Shown: positions 27,376 to 36,285, counted from the stretch's first letter. The stretch is DNA of 64,000 nt from Tepidimonas taiwanensis (GCF_020162115.1 NZ_CP083911.1:434001-498000), one strand, 5' to 3'. Numbers and translations are program-made. The notes: a model not told the origin generated them from the letters alone.

Positions 27376-28278
27376 TCAGTCGCGCGGGCGGTCCGGCGCC
27401 GCCGCTGGGTGGCCGAAAAACGCGTCGAGCAGTCCGGTCCAGGCCGGGTGTTCGGCGTGCAGCCGCTCGCGGTCCACGCAATACGCTTCGCAGGTGACGG
27501 CGAAAAACTCCGCCGGCGACTCGGCGGCGTAGGCGTCGAGCCACGGCGCGGGCTCGCCAAAGCGTTCGTGCAACCCCACCCGGTGCCGGTGCAGGGCGAG
27601 TGCCGCCTCCAGCTCGTGCTGCCAGCGGGCACGCGCCGCCGCCGCCGGCAGCCCCAGCAGGCCCGGTGGCAAGCGCGGGCAGCCGTCGGCCGCCATCCCC
27701 AGCGGCTTGCCGTGCAGGTCGATCGCGTGGGCAAATTCGTGGATGACGAGGTTGTGACCGACGCCTTGGCCGCCGCTGCCCAGCACGCGCGGCCAGGCGA
27801 GGACGATCGGCCCGCCCTGCATCGCTTCGCCGGCCAATTCCTCCTCGTACTCGTGGACGACGCCGACGTCGTCGCGCACGCGCCGCGGCGCGCGCACCTC
27901 GTCCGGGTGCAGGATGATGCCGACGAAGTCGTCGTACCACGCCAGCGCCGGCAAGCCGCGAAAGCGCAGGGGCAGGCACGCCTGGGCGGCCACCAGCAGC
28001 GCCATGCGGTCGTCGACCACCAGGCCGTGCGCGCCGCTGAACTCCTTGCGCGCCAGAAACGCGGCGCACAGGCCGCGCAGCCGCTCGCGCTCGGCGTCGT
28101 CCAGCGCCTGCAGCAGCGGCAGGTCGGCGACCACCCGTGCCCACAGCCGCTCCGGGATGGCTGCACCGTCACCGCCCCGCGCGCGCCAGCGTCGCCGCCA
28201 GCGCGCCCAGCGCCGGGCGAGCTGCCGCCACCAGCCGCGCCAGCCGGCGGCCGCGCCGGATGGGGGCGGAGGGCTCAT
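27376..28278 (-). CDS. mtfA: Zinc-dependent peptidase, MtfA family (M90)
   Basis: A 300-residue M90-family metallopeptidase. E. coli MtfA is a cytosolic aminopeptidase that binds the repressor Mlc. The zinc motif is VIHEFAHAID (His180, Glu181, His184), with a further family block EFFAVTCEAYCVDRERL carrying the probable third ligand glutamate. The N-terminal 40 residues are unusually basic and Trp-rich (WRGWWRQLARRWARWRRRW). The start at 28278 overlaps the lpxH stop by four bases. It is last of the run TPR-cyclophilin-lpxH-mtfA. Confidence 0.9.
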   Translation of the reverse strand: MSPPPPSGAAAGWRGWWRQLARRWARWRRRWRARGGDGAAIPERLWARVVADLPLLQALDDAERERLRGLCAAFLARKEFSGAHGLVVDDRMALLVAAQACLPLRFRGLPALAWYDDFVGIILHPDEVRAPRRVRDDVGVVHEYEEELAGEAMQGGPIVLAWPRVLGSGGQGVGHNLVIHEFAHAIDLHGKPLGMAADGCPRLPPGLLGLPAAAARARWQHELEAALALHRHRVGLHERFGEPAPWLDAYAAESPAEFFAVTCEAYCVDRERLHAEHPAWTGLLDAFFGHPAAAPDRPRD

Positions 28279-29096
28279 GGGGTCGGGGCCGCCGCCATGG
28301 GATGGACGGCCCAGTGCCCGTCGGGGTGCAGGCTCACCACCTGCAGCCGCGGCGGTGTGGCGCGGGCGTCCCAGTCGCTGAGCACCACGCGCATCGCCCC
28401 GCCGGGCAGCGTGTCGTGTCCCGGCCGGTGGGTGTGGCCGTGGATCAGCGCGTCCGCGTCGGCGGCGCGCAGCGCGGCGGCGGCCGTGGGGCCGTCGACG
28501 TCGACCGGCTCGACCCCCGCCTGGCGCTGCGCCGCCTGGTGCTGCTGGCTGCGCGCGCGCAGCGCCCGCGCCTGCGCCAACCGTTCCGACAGCGGTTGCG
28601 CCAGAAACGCCGCCTGCCAGGCCGCGCCGCGCACCTGCGAGCGGAACGCCTGGTAGTCGTGGTCCGCGGTGCACCACGCGTCGCCGTGGCTGAGCAGCCA
28701 GCGGCGCCGTCCGAGCGTCAGCCGCGCCGGATCGGCCAGCAGCCGCACCCCGGTGCGCGCAGCGAACCCAGCACCGAGCAGGAAGTCACGGTTGCCGTGC
28801 ATCACGAACACCGGCCGACGCCGTGCCAATCCAGCCAGGACCCCGACCGCCGCCTGGACGAACGCGATTTCCGGGTCCAGGGCCGGATCGGCGTCGAGCA
28901 CGTCGTCACCGACCCAGACCTCGAACAGGTCCCCGAGGATGAACAGGGCGTCGAATGGTGCCGCGTCGAGGTAGGCGTGCCACGCCGCCGCGGTCGCGGC
29001 GTCCTGCGCGTGCAGGTGCACGTCGGACACGCAGTCCACGCGCTGCCACGTCGCCGGCGCGTTTACGTGCGTCAGCATCGCGCCGTTGTCGGCCAT
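28275..29096 (-). CDS. lpxH: UDP-2,3-diacylglucosamine diphosphatase LpxH
   Basis: Calcineurin-like phosphoesterase that cleaves UDP-2,3-diacylglucosamine to lipid X at the inner face of the inner membrane (fourth step of lipid A synthesis). The 273 residues hold the metal motifs CVSDVHLHA, ILGDLFEVWVGDD, VMHGNRDFLLG, LLSHGDAWCT and LIHGHTHRPGH. The 23-base or so excess length comes from a short N-terminal leader before the DxH motif. It lies 29 bases after the cyclophilin gene on the same strand, an arrangement (ppi-lpxH) also known in enterobacteria. Confidence 0.94.
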   Translation of the reverse strand: MADNGAMLTHVNAPATWQRVDCVSDVHLHAQDAATAAAWHAYLDAAPFDALFILGDLFEVWVGDDVLDADPALDPEIAFVQAAVGVLAGLARRRPVFVMHGNRDFLLGAGFAARTGVRLLADPARLTLGRRRWLLSHGDAWCTADHDYQAFRSQVRGAAWQAAFLAQPLSERLAQARALRARSQQHQAAQRQAGVEPVDVDGPTAAAALRAADADALIHGHTHRPGHDTLPGGAMRVVLSDWDARATPPRLQVVSLHPDGHWAVHPMAAAPTP

Positions 29097-29125
29097 CGGC
29101 GCGTCTCCGCTGTCGGGCGCCCCGC

Positions 29126-29818
29126 TCAGCGGTCGACCACCACCGCCTTGGTGATCACCACGTCCTGCAGCGGCACATCGTCGTGAAAGCCGCGCCGCCC
29201 GGTGGGCACCTTGCGGATCGCGTCCACCACCTCGGTGCCGGCGATCACCTTGCCGAACACCGCGTAGCCCCAGCCCTGCGGCGTCGGCGCGGTGTGGTTG
29301 AGAAAGCCGTTGTCGGCGACGTTGATGAAAAACTGCGCCGTGGCCGAGTGGGGCGCCTGCGTGCGCGCCATCGCGATCGTGTAGCGGTCGTTTTTCAGGC
29401 CGTTGGTGGCCTCGTTCTCGATCGGGGCGCGCGTCGGCTTTTGTTTCATGCCGGGCTCGAAGCCGCCGCCCTGGATCATGAAGCCGTCGATGACGCGGTG
29501 GAAGATCGTGCCGTCGTAGTGGCCGTCACGCACGTAGGCGAGGAAGTTTTCGACCGTCTTGGGGGCCTTGGCGGCGTCGAGTTCGAGGGTGATGACGCCG
29601 TGGCCGGCGATGTGCAGTTCGACTTGCGGGTTCACGGAGCGGGCTCCAGTTGGGGCGGTGCGCGCGGCGGCCGCCGGTTGCGAAACAGGGGGCTGGGCCA
29701 GCGCGGCGCGCCAGCCGATCAGGGACACGGCACCGGCGAGCCATTGCGCCATCGCGCGGCGGCGTGCCGGTTCGGGGGTGGGGTTCGCAGGGGGCGTGGG
29801 CGTCGGATGGCGGGCCAT
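29126..29818 (-). CDS. Exported cyclophilin-type peptidyl-prolyl isomerase
   Basis: A 230-residue cyclophilin. The catalytic domain starts at about residue 62: HGVITLELDAAKAPKTVENF, then YDGTIFHRVIDGFMIQGG with the active Arg, ATAQFFINVADNGFLNH and GYAVFGKVIAGTEVVDAI. The N-terminus has consecutive arginines (PARRRAMAQWLAGAVSLIG) and a hydrophobic stretch ending AALAQ, suggesting export; a twin-arginine signal is possible but the motif is not canonical. An inner Met (MAQWLAG) gives a shorter signal peptide as an alternative start. It lies 36 bases after the TPR gene. Confidence 0.9.
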   Translation of the reverse strand: MARHPTPTPPANPTPEPARRRAMAQWLAGAVSLIGWRAALAQPPVSQPAAAARTAPTGARSVNPQVELHIAGHGVITLELDAAKAPKTVENFLAYVRDGHYDGTIFHRVIDGFMIQGGGFEPGMKQKPTRAPIENEATNGLKNDRYTIAMARTQAPHSATAQFFINVADNGFLNHTAPTPQGWGYAVFGKVIAGTEVVDAIRKVPTGRRGFHDDVPLQDVVITKAVVVDR

Positions 29819-29854
29819 GCGGTAAGTCCGTAATGGTGTCGGTGGCGGCGGGCG

Positions 29855-30451
29855 TCACCGCGCCGCCGGCGGGGTGGCCAGCAGCTGGCGCAGGGCGTCC
29901 GCACGCCGGCCCAGCCCGGGGATGTCCGGCTGCAGCGCCAGCGCCCGCTGCCAGTGTCCGAGTGCCAGCTGGGCGTAGACGTCGCCGAGGTTGCGGTGCG
30001 CGGTGGCGTAGTCCGGGTGAAAGCGGATGGCCGCTTCGAGCGCGGCGCGCGCTTCCTGCAGCCGGCCGGCGGCGGCGTGCAGCACCGCCAGGTTGTTGTA
30101 CGGCTCCGGCAGTTCCGGGTAGCGCTGCGTGAGCGTTTCGTACTCGCGCTGCGCGCCCGCGGCATCGCCCGCCGCGGCCAGCGCGACGCCCAGCAGCAGC
30201 CGCGCCTGCGCGTCGTCCGGGTGATCCTGCAGCCACTGCTGCAGGCGCTGGCGGGCGAGCACCGCGTCGCCGTCGGCGAGCAGCCGCTGCACTTCCGCGT
30301 ATGGGGCGGCGGCCGCGGTCGCCGGCTGGGCGTGCAGCGCCGGGCTGCCCAGCGTCACGCCGAGCGCCCACGCGGCGGCCGCGAGGGCGCGCCGCAATGG
30401 CCACGGACGGGCGGCTGTGCGGTGGAGGAGGGGGGCAGAGAAATCGGGCAT
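29855..30451 (-). CDS. Exported TPR-repeat protein
   Basis: A 198-residue protein with an N-terminal signal peptide (RRALAAAAWALGVTLGSPALHA) and three to four tetratricopeptide repeats. Examples are ARLLLGVALAAAGDAAGAQ, PEPYNNLAVLHAAAGRLQEA and ATAHRNLGDVYAQLALGHWQ. It is probably a periplasmic protein-interaction scaffold. It is first in the minus-strand run with the exported cyclophilin and lpxH, and divergent from cysS with 69 bases between. No specific function can be read from the sequence. Confidence 0.85.
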   Translation of the reverse strand: MPDFSAPLLHRTAARPWPLRRALAAAAWALGVTLGSPALHAQPATAAAAPYAEVQRLLADGDAVLARQRLQQWLQDHPDDAQARLLLGVALAAAGDAAGAQREYETLTQRYPELPEPYNNLAVLHAAAGRLQEARAALEAAIRFHPDYATAHRNLGDVYAQLALGHWQRALALQPDIPGLGRRADALRQLLATPPAAR

Positions 30452-30520
30452 CGGTGCACAATACGCGCCTTTGCAATGGATTGTAGCCCGCGGGTCCGCC
30501 CCCGCCGGGCCCCGCACCCG

Positions 30521-31894
30521 ATGACCCTGCGCATCTACAACTCGCTCACGCGCCGGCTGGACCCGCTCGTGCCGCTGGAGCCCGGCCATGTCCGCATGTA
30601 CGTCTGCGGCATGACGGTGTACGACCTGTGCCACCTGGGGCACGCCCGCTCGATGGTGGCGTTCGACGTCGTGCAGCGCTGGCTCAAGGCCAGCGGCTAC
30701 CGCGTCACCTACGTGCGCAACATCACCGACATCGACGACAAGATCATCGCGCGGGCGCTCAAGAATGGCGAGACGATCCGGCACCTGACGGACCGCATGA
30801 TCGACGCGCTGCACGCCGACGCCGATGCGCTCGGCATCGAGCGGCCGACCCACGAGCCGCGCGCCACCGAGTACGTTCCGCAGATGCTCGGCCTGATCGG
30901 CCGGCTGGAGGCCAAGGGGCTTGCCTACCGCAGCGACAACGGCGACGTCAATTACCCGGTGCGCGCGTTTCCCGGCTACGGCAAGCTCTCGGGCAAGAGC
31001 CTGGACGAGCTGCGCGCGGGCGAGCGCGTGGCGGTGGGCGACGGCAAGCGCGACCCGCTGGACTTCGTGCTGTGGAAAGCGGCCAAGCCGGAAGAGCCCG
31101 ATGAAGCCAAATGGGACAGCCCCTACGGCGCGGGCCGCCCGGGCTGGCACATCGAGTGCTCGGCGATGAGCTGCGCGTTGCTGGGCGAGAGTTTCGACAT
31201 CCACGGCGGCGGCGCGGATTTGCAGTTTCCCCACCACGAGAACGAAATCGCGCAAAGCGAAGGGGCGACGGGCCGACCGCTGGCGCAGATCTGGATGCAC
31301 AACGGCTTCGTGCGCGTGGACAACGAGAAGATGTCCAAGAGCCTGGGCAACTTCTTCACCATCCGCGAGGTGCTCCAGAAGTTCGACGCCGAGACGGTGC
31401 GCTTTTTCATCGTGCGCGCGCACTACCGCAGCCCGCTCAACTACAGCGACCAGCACCTGGAGGACGCGCGCGCGGCGCTCAAGCGCCTCTACACGGCGCT
31501 GCAGGCCGTGCCGCCGCAGCCGGTGGCGCTCGACTGGGCGGAACCGCACGCCGCGCGCTTCAAGGCCGCGATGGACGAGGACTTCGGCACGCCGGAGGCG
31601 GTGGCGGTGCTGTTCGAACTCGCCGGCGAGGTCAACCGCTCGCGCGACGCGCGCCTGAGCGGCCTGCTGCGGGCGCTCGGGGGGACGCTGGGCCTGCTGC
31701 AGCAGGATCCCTCCGCCTATTTGCGCTCGGGCGCCGGGCTGGACGAAGCGACGATTGCCGCACGCATCGCCGAGCGTGCCGCGGCCAAGGCGGCGCGCGA
31801 TTTCGCCACCGCCGACCGCATCCGGGCCGAACTGGCCGCGCAGGGTATCGTCCTCAAGGACGGCCCCGGCGGCACGACGTGGGAGCGGGCGTGA
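30521..31894 (+). CDS. cysS: Cysteinyl-tRNA synthetase
   Basis: Charges tRNA-Cys. The 457 residues include MYVCGMTVYDLCHLGHARSM (zinc-ligand Cys and the HIGH-type motif), RNITDIDDKIIARA, the zinc-site block GRPGWHIECSAMS followed by FDIHGGGADLQFPHHENEIA, and KMSKSLGNF. All catalytic features are intact. The ATG at 30521 gives the usual opening (MTLRIYNSLTRR). The stop overlaps the GTG start of the glycosylase gene by four bases (GTGA). Confidence 0.97.
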   Translation: MTLRIYNSLTRRLDPLVPLEPGHVRMYVCGMTVYDLCHLGHARSMVAFDVVQRWLKASGYRVTYVRNITDIDDKIIARALKNGETIRHLTDRMIDALHADADALGIERPTHEPRATEYVPQMLGLIGRLEAKGLAYRSDNGDVNYPVRAFPGYGKLSGKSLDELRAGERVAVGDGKRDPLDFVLWKAAKPEEPDEAKWDSPYGAGRPGWHIECSAMSCALLGESFDIHGGGADLQFPHHENEIAQSEGATGRPLAQIWMHNGFVRVDNEKMSKSLGNFFTIREVLQKFDAETVRFFIVRAHYRSPLNYSDQHLEDARAALKRLYTALQAVPPQPVALDWAEPHAARFKAAMDEDFGTPEAVAVLFELAGEVNRSRDARLSGLLRALGGTLGLLQQDPSAYLRSGAGLDEATIAARIAERAAAKAARDFATADRIRAELAAQGIVLKDGPGGTTWERA

Positions 31895-32568
31895 GCGCGG
31901 TGCGGTCATCGCCCACCCTGGCGCGGGCGGCCCACGGGCGCGGTGCCGTGTGCACGCCGCCCTACTGGGCGGACGCGTGCGCGCACCTCGGCGCGCGCGA
32001 CCGGGTGATGGCGCGGCTGATCGCCCAGTACCCGGACGGTTGCCTGGTGTCCCGCGGCGATCCGTTCCTGACCCTGATGCGCAGCGTCGTCGGGCAGCAG
32101 ATCTCGGTGAAGGCGGCGCAGGCCGTGTGGGACCGGCTGGAAGGGCTGCTTGGCGTGTGCACGCCGCACGCGGTGTTGGCCTGCGGCCCCGAGGCGCTGC
32201 GCGCGGCGGGCCTGAGCGCGCGCAAGGTGGAGTATGTGACCGACCTGGCGCGGCACTTCGCGGACGGGCGGCTCGACCCCACCGCGTGGCACGCGATGGA
32301 AGACGAAGCGATCATCCGCGAGCTCGTCGCAATCCGCGGCATCGGTCGCTGGACCGCGGAGATGTTTTTGATCTTTCACCTGATGCGCCCCGACGTGCTG
32401 CCGCTGGACGACGTCGGGTTGATCCGGGGCATCAGCGTCAGCTATTTCTCCGGTGAGCCCGTCAGCCGCAGCGAGGCGCGCGAGGTCGCCAGCGCGTGGG
32501 CCCCGTACCGCAGCGTGGCGACTTGGTATATTTGGCGCTCGCTGGACCCGTTGCCGGTGGCGTACTGA
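31891..32568 (+). CDS. DNA-3-methyladenine glycosylase (AlkA-type HhH-GPD)
   Basis: A 225-residue base-excision glycosylase of the helix-hairpin-helix superfamily. Visible are FLTLMRSVVGQQISVKAAQA, the hairpin IRGIGRWTAEMFLIF, and PLDDVGLIRGI with the expected catalytic Asp of the GPD loop. There is no iron-sulfur cluster Cys motif, so it is not EndoIII or MutY. The GTG start at 31891 overlaps cysS by four bases. It would remove alkylated purines, complementing the alkyltransferase encoded at 49640. Confidence 0.9.
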   Translation: MSAVRSSPTLARAAHGRGAVCTPPYWADACAHLGARDRVMARLIAQYPDGCLVSRGDPFLTLMRSVVGQQISVKAAQAVWDRLEGLLGVCTPHAVLACGPEALRAAGLSARKVEYVTDLARHFADGRLDPTAWHAMEDEAIIRELVAIRGIGRWTAEMFLIFHLMRPDVLPLDDVGLIRGISVSYFSGEPVSRSEAREVASAWAPYRSVATWYIWRSLDPLPVAY

Positions 32569-32641
32569 TCGTTGCCGCCGTGACGCCGTGTGTGCCGCGG
32601 CGGCGACCGCGTGGGGCCGTGACGGCCCATGGAGTGACAAC

Positions 32642-33619
32642 TTGGCCAAACGCAACTTTCTGGATTTCGAGCAGCCGATCGCGGAACTCGAAGCCAAGAT
32701 CGAAGAGCTGCGCTACGTGCAGACGGAATCGGCGGTCGACATCTCCGACGAGATCGAGCGCCTGAGCAAAAAGAGCCAGCAGCTCACGAAGGAGATCTAC
32801 AGCAAGCTCACGCCGTGGCAGGTGACCAAGATCGCCCGCCACAGCGACCGCCCCTATACGCTCGACTACGTGCGCGAGATCTTCACGCACTGGACCGAGC
32901 TGCACGGCGACCGCCACTTCGCCGACGACCAGAGCATCGTCGCGGGGCTGGCGCGCTTCAACGGCCAGCCGTGCGCCGTCATCGGGCACCAGAAGGGGCG
33001 CGATACCAAGGAGCGGGCGCTGCGCAACTTCGGCATGACCAAGCCCGAGGGCTACCGCAAGGCGCTGCGCGTGATGAAGCTGGCGGAGAAGTTCCGGCTG
33101 CCGATCTTCACCTTCGTCGACACGCCCGGTGCCTATCCGGGCATCGACGCGGAGGAGCGCAACCAGTCCGAGGCCATTGGGCGCAACATCTTCGAGATGG
33201 CGCAGCTCGAAGTGCCCATCATCAGCACCATCATCGGCGAAGGCGGCTCGGGCGGGGCGCTCGCGATCGCGGTGGCCGACCAGGTGCTGATGCTGCAGTA
33301 CGCGGTGTACTCCGTCATCAGCCCGGAGGGCTGTGCGTCGATCCTGTGGAAGACCGCCGACAAGGCGCCGGAAGCGGCCGAGGCGCTGGGCATCACCGCG
33401 CACCGGCTCAAGGCGCTCGGCCTCGTCGACAAGATCGTCAACGAGCCGGTGGGCGGTGCCCACCGCGACCCGCAGCAGATGGCGGCGATGCTCAAGCGCG
33501 CGCTGGCCGAGTCGCTGCGGCAGGTGGCCGACCTCGACCCCGCTGCGTTGATCGAGCGCCGCCATGCCCGGCTCAACGCCTACGGGCGCTTCACCGACAC
33601 CAAGGCCGAGCGCGCCTGA
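32642..33619 (+). CDS. accA: Acetyl-CoA carboxylase carboxyltransferase, alpha subunit
   Basis: With AccD, transfers the carboxyl group from biotin to acetyl-CoA, the committed step of fatty acid synthesis. The 325 residues include FLDFEQPIAELEAKIEELRY, HGDRHFADDQSIVAGLA, GHQKGRDTKERALRNFGM, FVDTPGAYPGIDAEERNQSE and IGEGGSGGALAIAVADQVLM. The start is TTG at 32642: no ATG or GTG is in frame before the conserved region, a GGAG at 32631-32634 is well placed, and relatives begin MAK..FLDFEQP. tilS begins inside its 3' end. Confidence 0.94.
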   Translation: MAKRNFLDFEQPIAELEAKIEELRYVQTESAVDISDEIERLSKKSQQLTKEIYSKLTPWQVTKIARHSDRPYTLDYVREIFTHWTELHGDRHFADDQSIVAGLARFNGQPCAVIGHQKGRDTKERALRNFGMTKPEGYRKALRVMKLAEKFRLPIFTFVDTPGAYPGIDAEERNQSEAIGRNIFEMAQLEVPIISTIIGEGGSGGALAIAVADQVLMLQYAVYSVISPEGCASILWKTADKAPEAAEALGITAHRLKALGLVDKIVNEPVGGAHRDPQQMAAMLKRALAESLRQVADLDPAALIERRHARLNAYGRFTDTKAERA

Positions 33620-34658
33620 GGCCGCGGCCGCGGCGCTCGCCGCGTGGGCGCAGCGGCATCCCGACCTGGACCGGGCGGGCGCCCCGCTGCTCGTCGCCTA
33701 CAGCGGCGGGGCGGACTCCACCGCGCTGCTGCTCGCGGCGCTGGCGCGCTGGCCGCAGCGCGTGCGCGCCGTGCACGTGCACCACGGCCTGCAGGCCGCG
33801 GCCGACGCCTTCGAGCAGCACGTGCGCGCGTGTTGCGCCGCATGGGGCGCGCCGCTGGAGGCGGTGCGCGTGCAGGTGCCGCGCACGCCCGGCCGCAGCC
33901 CCGAGGAGGCGGCGCGCGCGGCGCGCTACGCGGCCTTGCGTGACGCTGCGCACCGCCACAGCGCGGCCGCGGTCTTGCTGGGCCACCACGCGCTCGACCA
34001 GATCGAGACGGTGCTGCTGGCGCTCACGCGCGGCGCGGGGCTGCCCGGGCTGGCCGCGATGCCCGAGCGTGCCGAGCGCGACGGCGTGACGTGGGGGCGG
34101 CCGCTGCTGGCCGCGGACGGCCGCGCGCTGCGCGCGCAACTGGCGGCCGCCGGCGTGCTGTGGGTGGACGACCCGACCAACGCGGACCCCCACCCCGTGC
34201 GCAACCGGCTGCGCCACGCGGTGTTGCCGGCGCTGCTGGCCGCGTTTCCGCAGGCGCCGCAGACCTTTGCGCGCAGCGCGCGGCACGCGGCGAGCGCGCA
34301 GGCGCTGCTGACGGCGCTGGCGCGCGAAGACGGGCATGCGATCGGTGACCCGCCGCGGTTGACGGCCCTGCGCGCGCTGCCGCCCGCGCGGGCGCTCAAT
34401 GCGCTGCGGCACTGGCTGCGCGAGCGCCACGGGGCACAGGCGTCGGACGCCCAGTGGCGGGCGCTGATGCAGCAAATCGATGCCGCGCGCACGCGCGGCC
34501 ACCGCATCGAGCTGCGCCTGGGGCCGGGGCGTATCCGGCGAACCGGGGACGTGCTGACCTGGGAGCCGGACCCGGCGCTCAGCGGCGCCACCACCACAGC
34601 AGCAGGCTCAACAGCACCGACACCACCACGCTCGTGCCCAGCGGAAAGTAAAAGCTGA
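33564..34658 (+). CDS. tilS: tRNA(Ile)-lysidine synthetase TilS
   Basis: Modifies C34 of the CAU-anticodon tRNA-Ile to lysidine so that it reads AUA. The PP-loop motif LVAYSGGADSTALLLA lies near residue 43, with VHVHHGLQ, LLGHHALDQIETVLLALTRG and VDDPTNADPHPVRNRLRH following. The first available start is ATG 33564, which puts the first 56 bases inside accA; no other standard start fits. The last 25 or so residues (Thr/Ala/Pro-rich) lie opposite the end of the DUF2905 gene and do not look like TilS, suggesting loss of an earlier stop. At 364 residues it is shorter than E. coli TilS (432). Confidence 0.9.
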   Translation: MPGSTPTGASPTPRPSAPEAAAAALAAWAQRHPDLDRAGAPLLVAYSGGADSTALLLAALARWPQRVRAVHVHHGLQAAADAFEQHVRACCAAWGAPLEAVRVQVPRTPGRSPEEAARAARYAALRDAAHRHSAAAVLLGHHALDQIETVLLALTRGAGLPGLAAMPERAERDGVTWGRPLLAADGRALRAQLAAAGVLWVDDPTNADPHPVRNRLRHAVLPALLAAFPQAPQTFARSARHAASAQALLTALAREDGHAIGDPPRLTALRALPPARALNALRHWLRERHGAQASDAQWRALMQQIDAARTRGHRIELRLGPGRIRRTGDVLTWEPDPALSGATTTAAGSTAPTPPRSCPAESKS

Positions 34659-34779
34659 ACCCCTCGCGCTCGATCGCGATGTCCCCGGGCAGCCGGCCCC
34701 ACGGCAGCCGCGCAAGCCACGGCCACAGCAGACCCGCCACCAACAGCACCACCCCCGCGGTGATCAGAAACCGTTGCAT
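34579..34779 (-). CDS. DUF2905 small membrane protein
   Basis: A 66-residue two-helix membrane protein. The sequence runs MQRFLITAGVVLLVAGLLWP, then the polar family signature GRLPGDIAIEREGFSFYFPL, a second helix SVVVSVLLSLLLWWW and two terminal arginines. Function is unknown. The start is ATG 34779. The 3' end overlaps the tilS 3' end by 80 bases on the opposite strand. It is divergent from lysC. Confidence 0.88.
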   Translation of the reverse strand: MQRFLITAGVVLLVAGLLWPWLARLPWGRLPGDIAIEREGFSFYFPLGTSVVVSVLLSLLLWWWRR

Positions 34780-34786
34780 CGCCACC

Positions 34787-34792
34787 TATAAT
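34787..34792 (+). promoter_or_regulatory. Candidate -10 box for lysC
   Basis: A perfect TATAAT lies 51 bases before the lysC ATG, in the gap after the divergent DUF2905 start. No good -35 hexamer is seen 17 bases upstream, so the assignment rests on the -10 match alone, which is notable in DNA this GC-rich. Confidence 0.45.
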
Positions 34793-34842
34793 CTCAGGGT
34801 TTGCCCGCACCTGGGCCGGGCGACCTCGCAACAGCATACCCC

Positions 34843-36126
34843 ATGGCACTGATCGTTCACAAGTACGGCGGCACGAGCATGGGCTCGACCGAGCGCATCC
34901 GCAATGTCGCCAAGCGCGTCGCCAAATGGGTGCGGGCCGGCCACCAGATGGTGGTCGTCCCCAGCGCCATGAGCGGCGAGACCAACCGGCTGCTCGGCCT
35001 GGCCAAGGAACTCGCGCCATCCAAGCCCGGTGACGCCTATTACCGCGAGCTGGACCAGCTCGCCTCCACCGGGGAGCAGGTCTCGGTGGGGCTTCTGGCC
35101 ATCGCCCTGCAGACCGAAGGCATCGACGCCGTCTCGTACTGCGGCTGGCAGGTGCCGATCCGCACCAACAGCGCCTACACCAAGGCGCGCATCGAGTCGA
35201 TCGACGACCGCCGCATCCGCGCGGATCTGGCCGCCGGCAAGGTCGTCATCATCACGGGCTTCCAGGGTGTGGACGCCGGCGGCAACATCACGACCCTGGG
35301 GCGCGGCGGCTCCGACACCTCGGCGGTGGCGGTGGCCGCGGCGATCAAGGCCGACGAGTGCCTGATCTACACCGACGTCGACGGCGTCTACACCACCGAC
35401 CCGCGCGTCGTGCCCGAGGCGCGGCGCCTGGAGCGCATCAGCTTCGAGGAAATGCTGGAAATGGCCAGCATGGGCTCGAAGGTGCTGCAAATCCGCTCGG
35501 TGGAGTTCGCGGGCAAGTACCGCGTGCCCATCCGCGTCCTGTCCAGCTTCACCCCCTGGGACATCCCGATCGACGAAGAAGCCCGCAGCGGCACCCTGAT
35601 CACTTTCGAGGAAGGCGAATCCATGGAACAAGCCGTCGTCTCCGGCATCGCGTTCAACCGTGACGAGGCCAAGGTCTCGGTGCTGGGCGTGCCCGACAAG
35701 CCCGGCATCGCCGCGCAAATCCTGGGGGCGGTGGCCGACGCCAACATCGACGTCGATGTCATCATCCAGAACGTCGGCAAAGACGGGCGCACCGACTTCA
35801 GCTTCACCGTGCACCGCAACGACCTGGCGCGCGCGCTGGACGTGCTCAAGACCCAGGTGGTGCCGGCGCTCGGCGCCACCGACGTGGTAGGTGACGCGCG
35901 CATCTGCAAGGTCAGCGTGGTGGGCATCGGCATGCGCAGCCACGTCGGCGTGGCCAGCCGCATGTTCCGCTGCCTCGCAGCCGAGGGCATCAACATCCAG
36001 ATGATCTCGACCTCCGAGATCAAGATCTCGGTCGTCATCGACGAGAAGTACATGGAGCTCGCCGTGCGCGCGCTGCACCGCGAGTTCGACCTCGACCAGC
36101 CGACCGACACACTGCAGGGCGCCTGA
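34843..36126 (+). CDS. lysC: Aspartate kinase
   Basis: Phosphorylates aspartate, the first step toward lysine, threonine, methionine and diaminopimelate. The 427 residues have the kinase domain (VHKYGGTSMGSTERI, VVPSAMSGETNRLL, TTLGRGGSDTSAVAVAAA, YTDVDGVYTTDPRVV) and two C-terminal ACT domains (VSVLGVPDKPGIAAQILG and VSVVGIGMRSHVGVASRMF), the form usually feedback-inhibited by lysine and threonine. It is monofunctional, with no homoserine dehydrogenase fusion. The ATG at 34843 gives the standard MALIVHKYGG opening. tRNA-Ser follows 57 bases after the stop. Confidence 0.96.
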   Translation: MALIVHKYGGTSMGSTERIRNVAKRVAKWVRAGHQMVVVPSAMSGETNRLLGLAKELAPSKPGDAYYRELDQLASTGEQVSVGLLAIALQTEGIDAVSYCGWQVPIRTNSAYTKARIESIDDRRIRADLAAGKVVIITGFQGVDAGGNITTLGRGGSDTSAVAVAAAIKADECLIYTDVDGVYTTDPRVVPEARRLERISFEEMLEMASMGSKVLQIRSVEFAGKYRVPIRVLSSFTPWDIPIDEEARSGTLITFEEGESMEQAVVSGIAFNRDEAKVSVLGVPDKPGIAAQILGAVADANIDVDVIIQNVGKDGRTDFSFTVHRNDLARALDVLKTQVVPALGATDVVGDARICKVSVVGIGMRSHVGVASRMFRCLAAEGINIQMISTSEIKISVVIDEKYMELAVRALHREFDLDQPTDTLQGA

Positions 36127-36166
36127 TTTTTTGTGCGCCAAGCGTCGCCAGCGCCCCGACTTCGGG

Positions 36167-36172
36167 CATAAT
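36167..36172 (+). promoter_or_regulatory. Candidate -10 box for tRNA-Ser
   Basis: CATAAT sits 11 bases before the tRNA 5' end, a spacing that would place the transcript start a few bases upstream of the mature end. The -35 region is not recognisable. Read-through from lysC is an alternative source. Confidence 0.4.
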
Positions 36173-36183
36173 GGCGACTCTTC

Positions 36184-36277
36184 GGAGTGATGACCGAGAG
36201 GCCGAAGGTGCTCCCCTGCTAAGGGAGTATACGGGCTAAAACCCGTATCGAGGGTTCGAATCCCTCTCACTCCGCCA
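36184..36277 (+). tRNA. tRNA-Ser (anticodon GCT)
   Basis: A class II tRNA with a long variable arm. The acceptor stem is GGAGTGA paired with TCACTCC, followed by discriminator G and an encoded CCA (36275-36277). The anticodon stem CTCCC/GGGAG encloses CTGCTAA with anticodon GCT at 36218-36220, reading AGC and AGU. The variable arm is TACGGG/CCCGTA and the T arm contains GTTCGAATC. All stems pair well, so it should be functional. Confidence 0.97.
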
Positions 36278-36285
36278 GTCATGGT

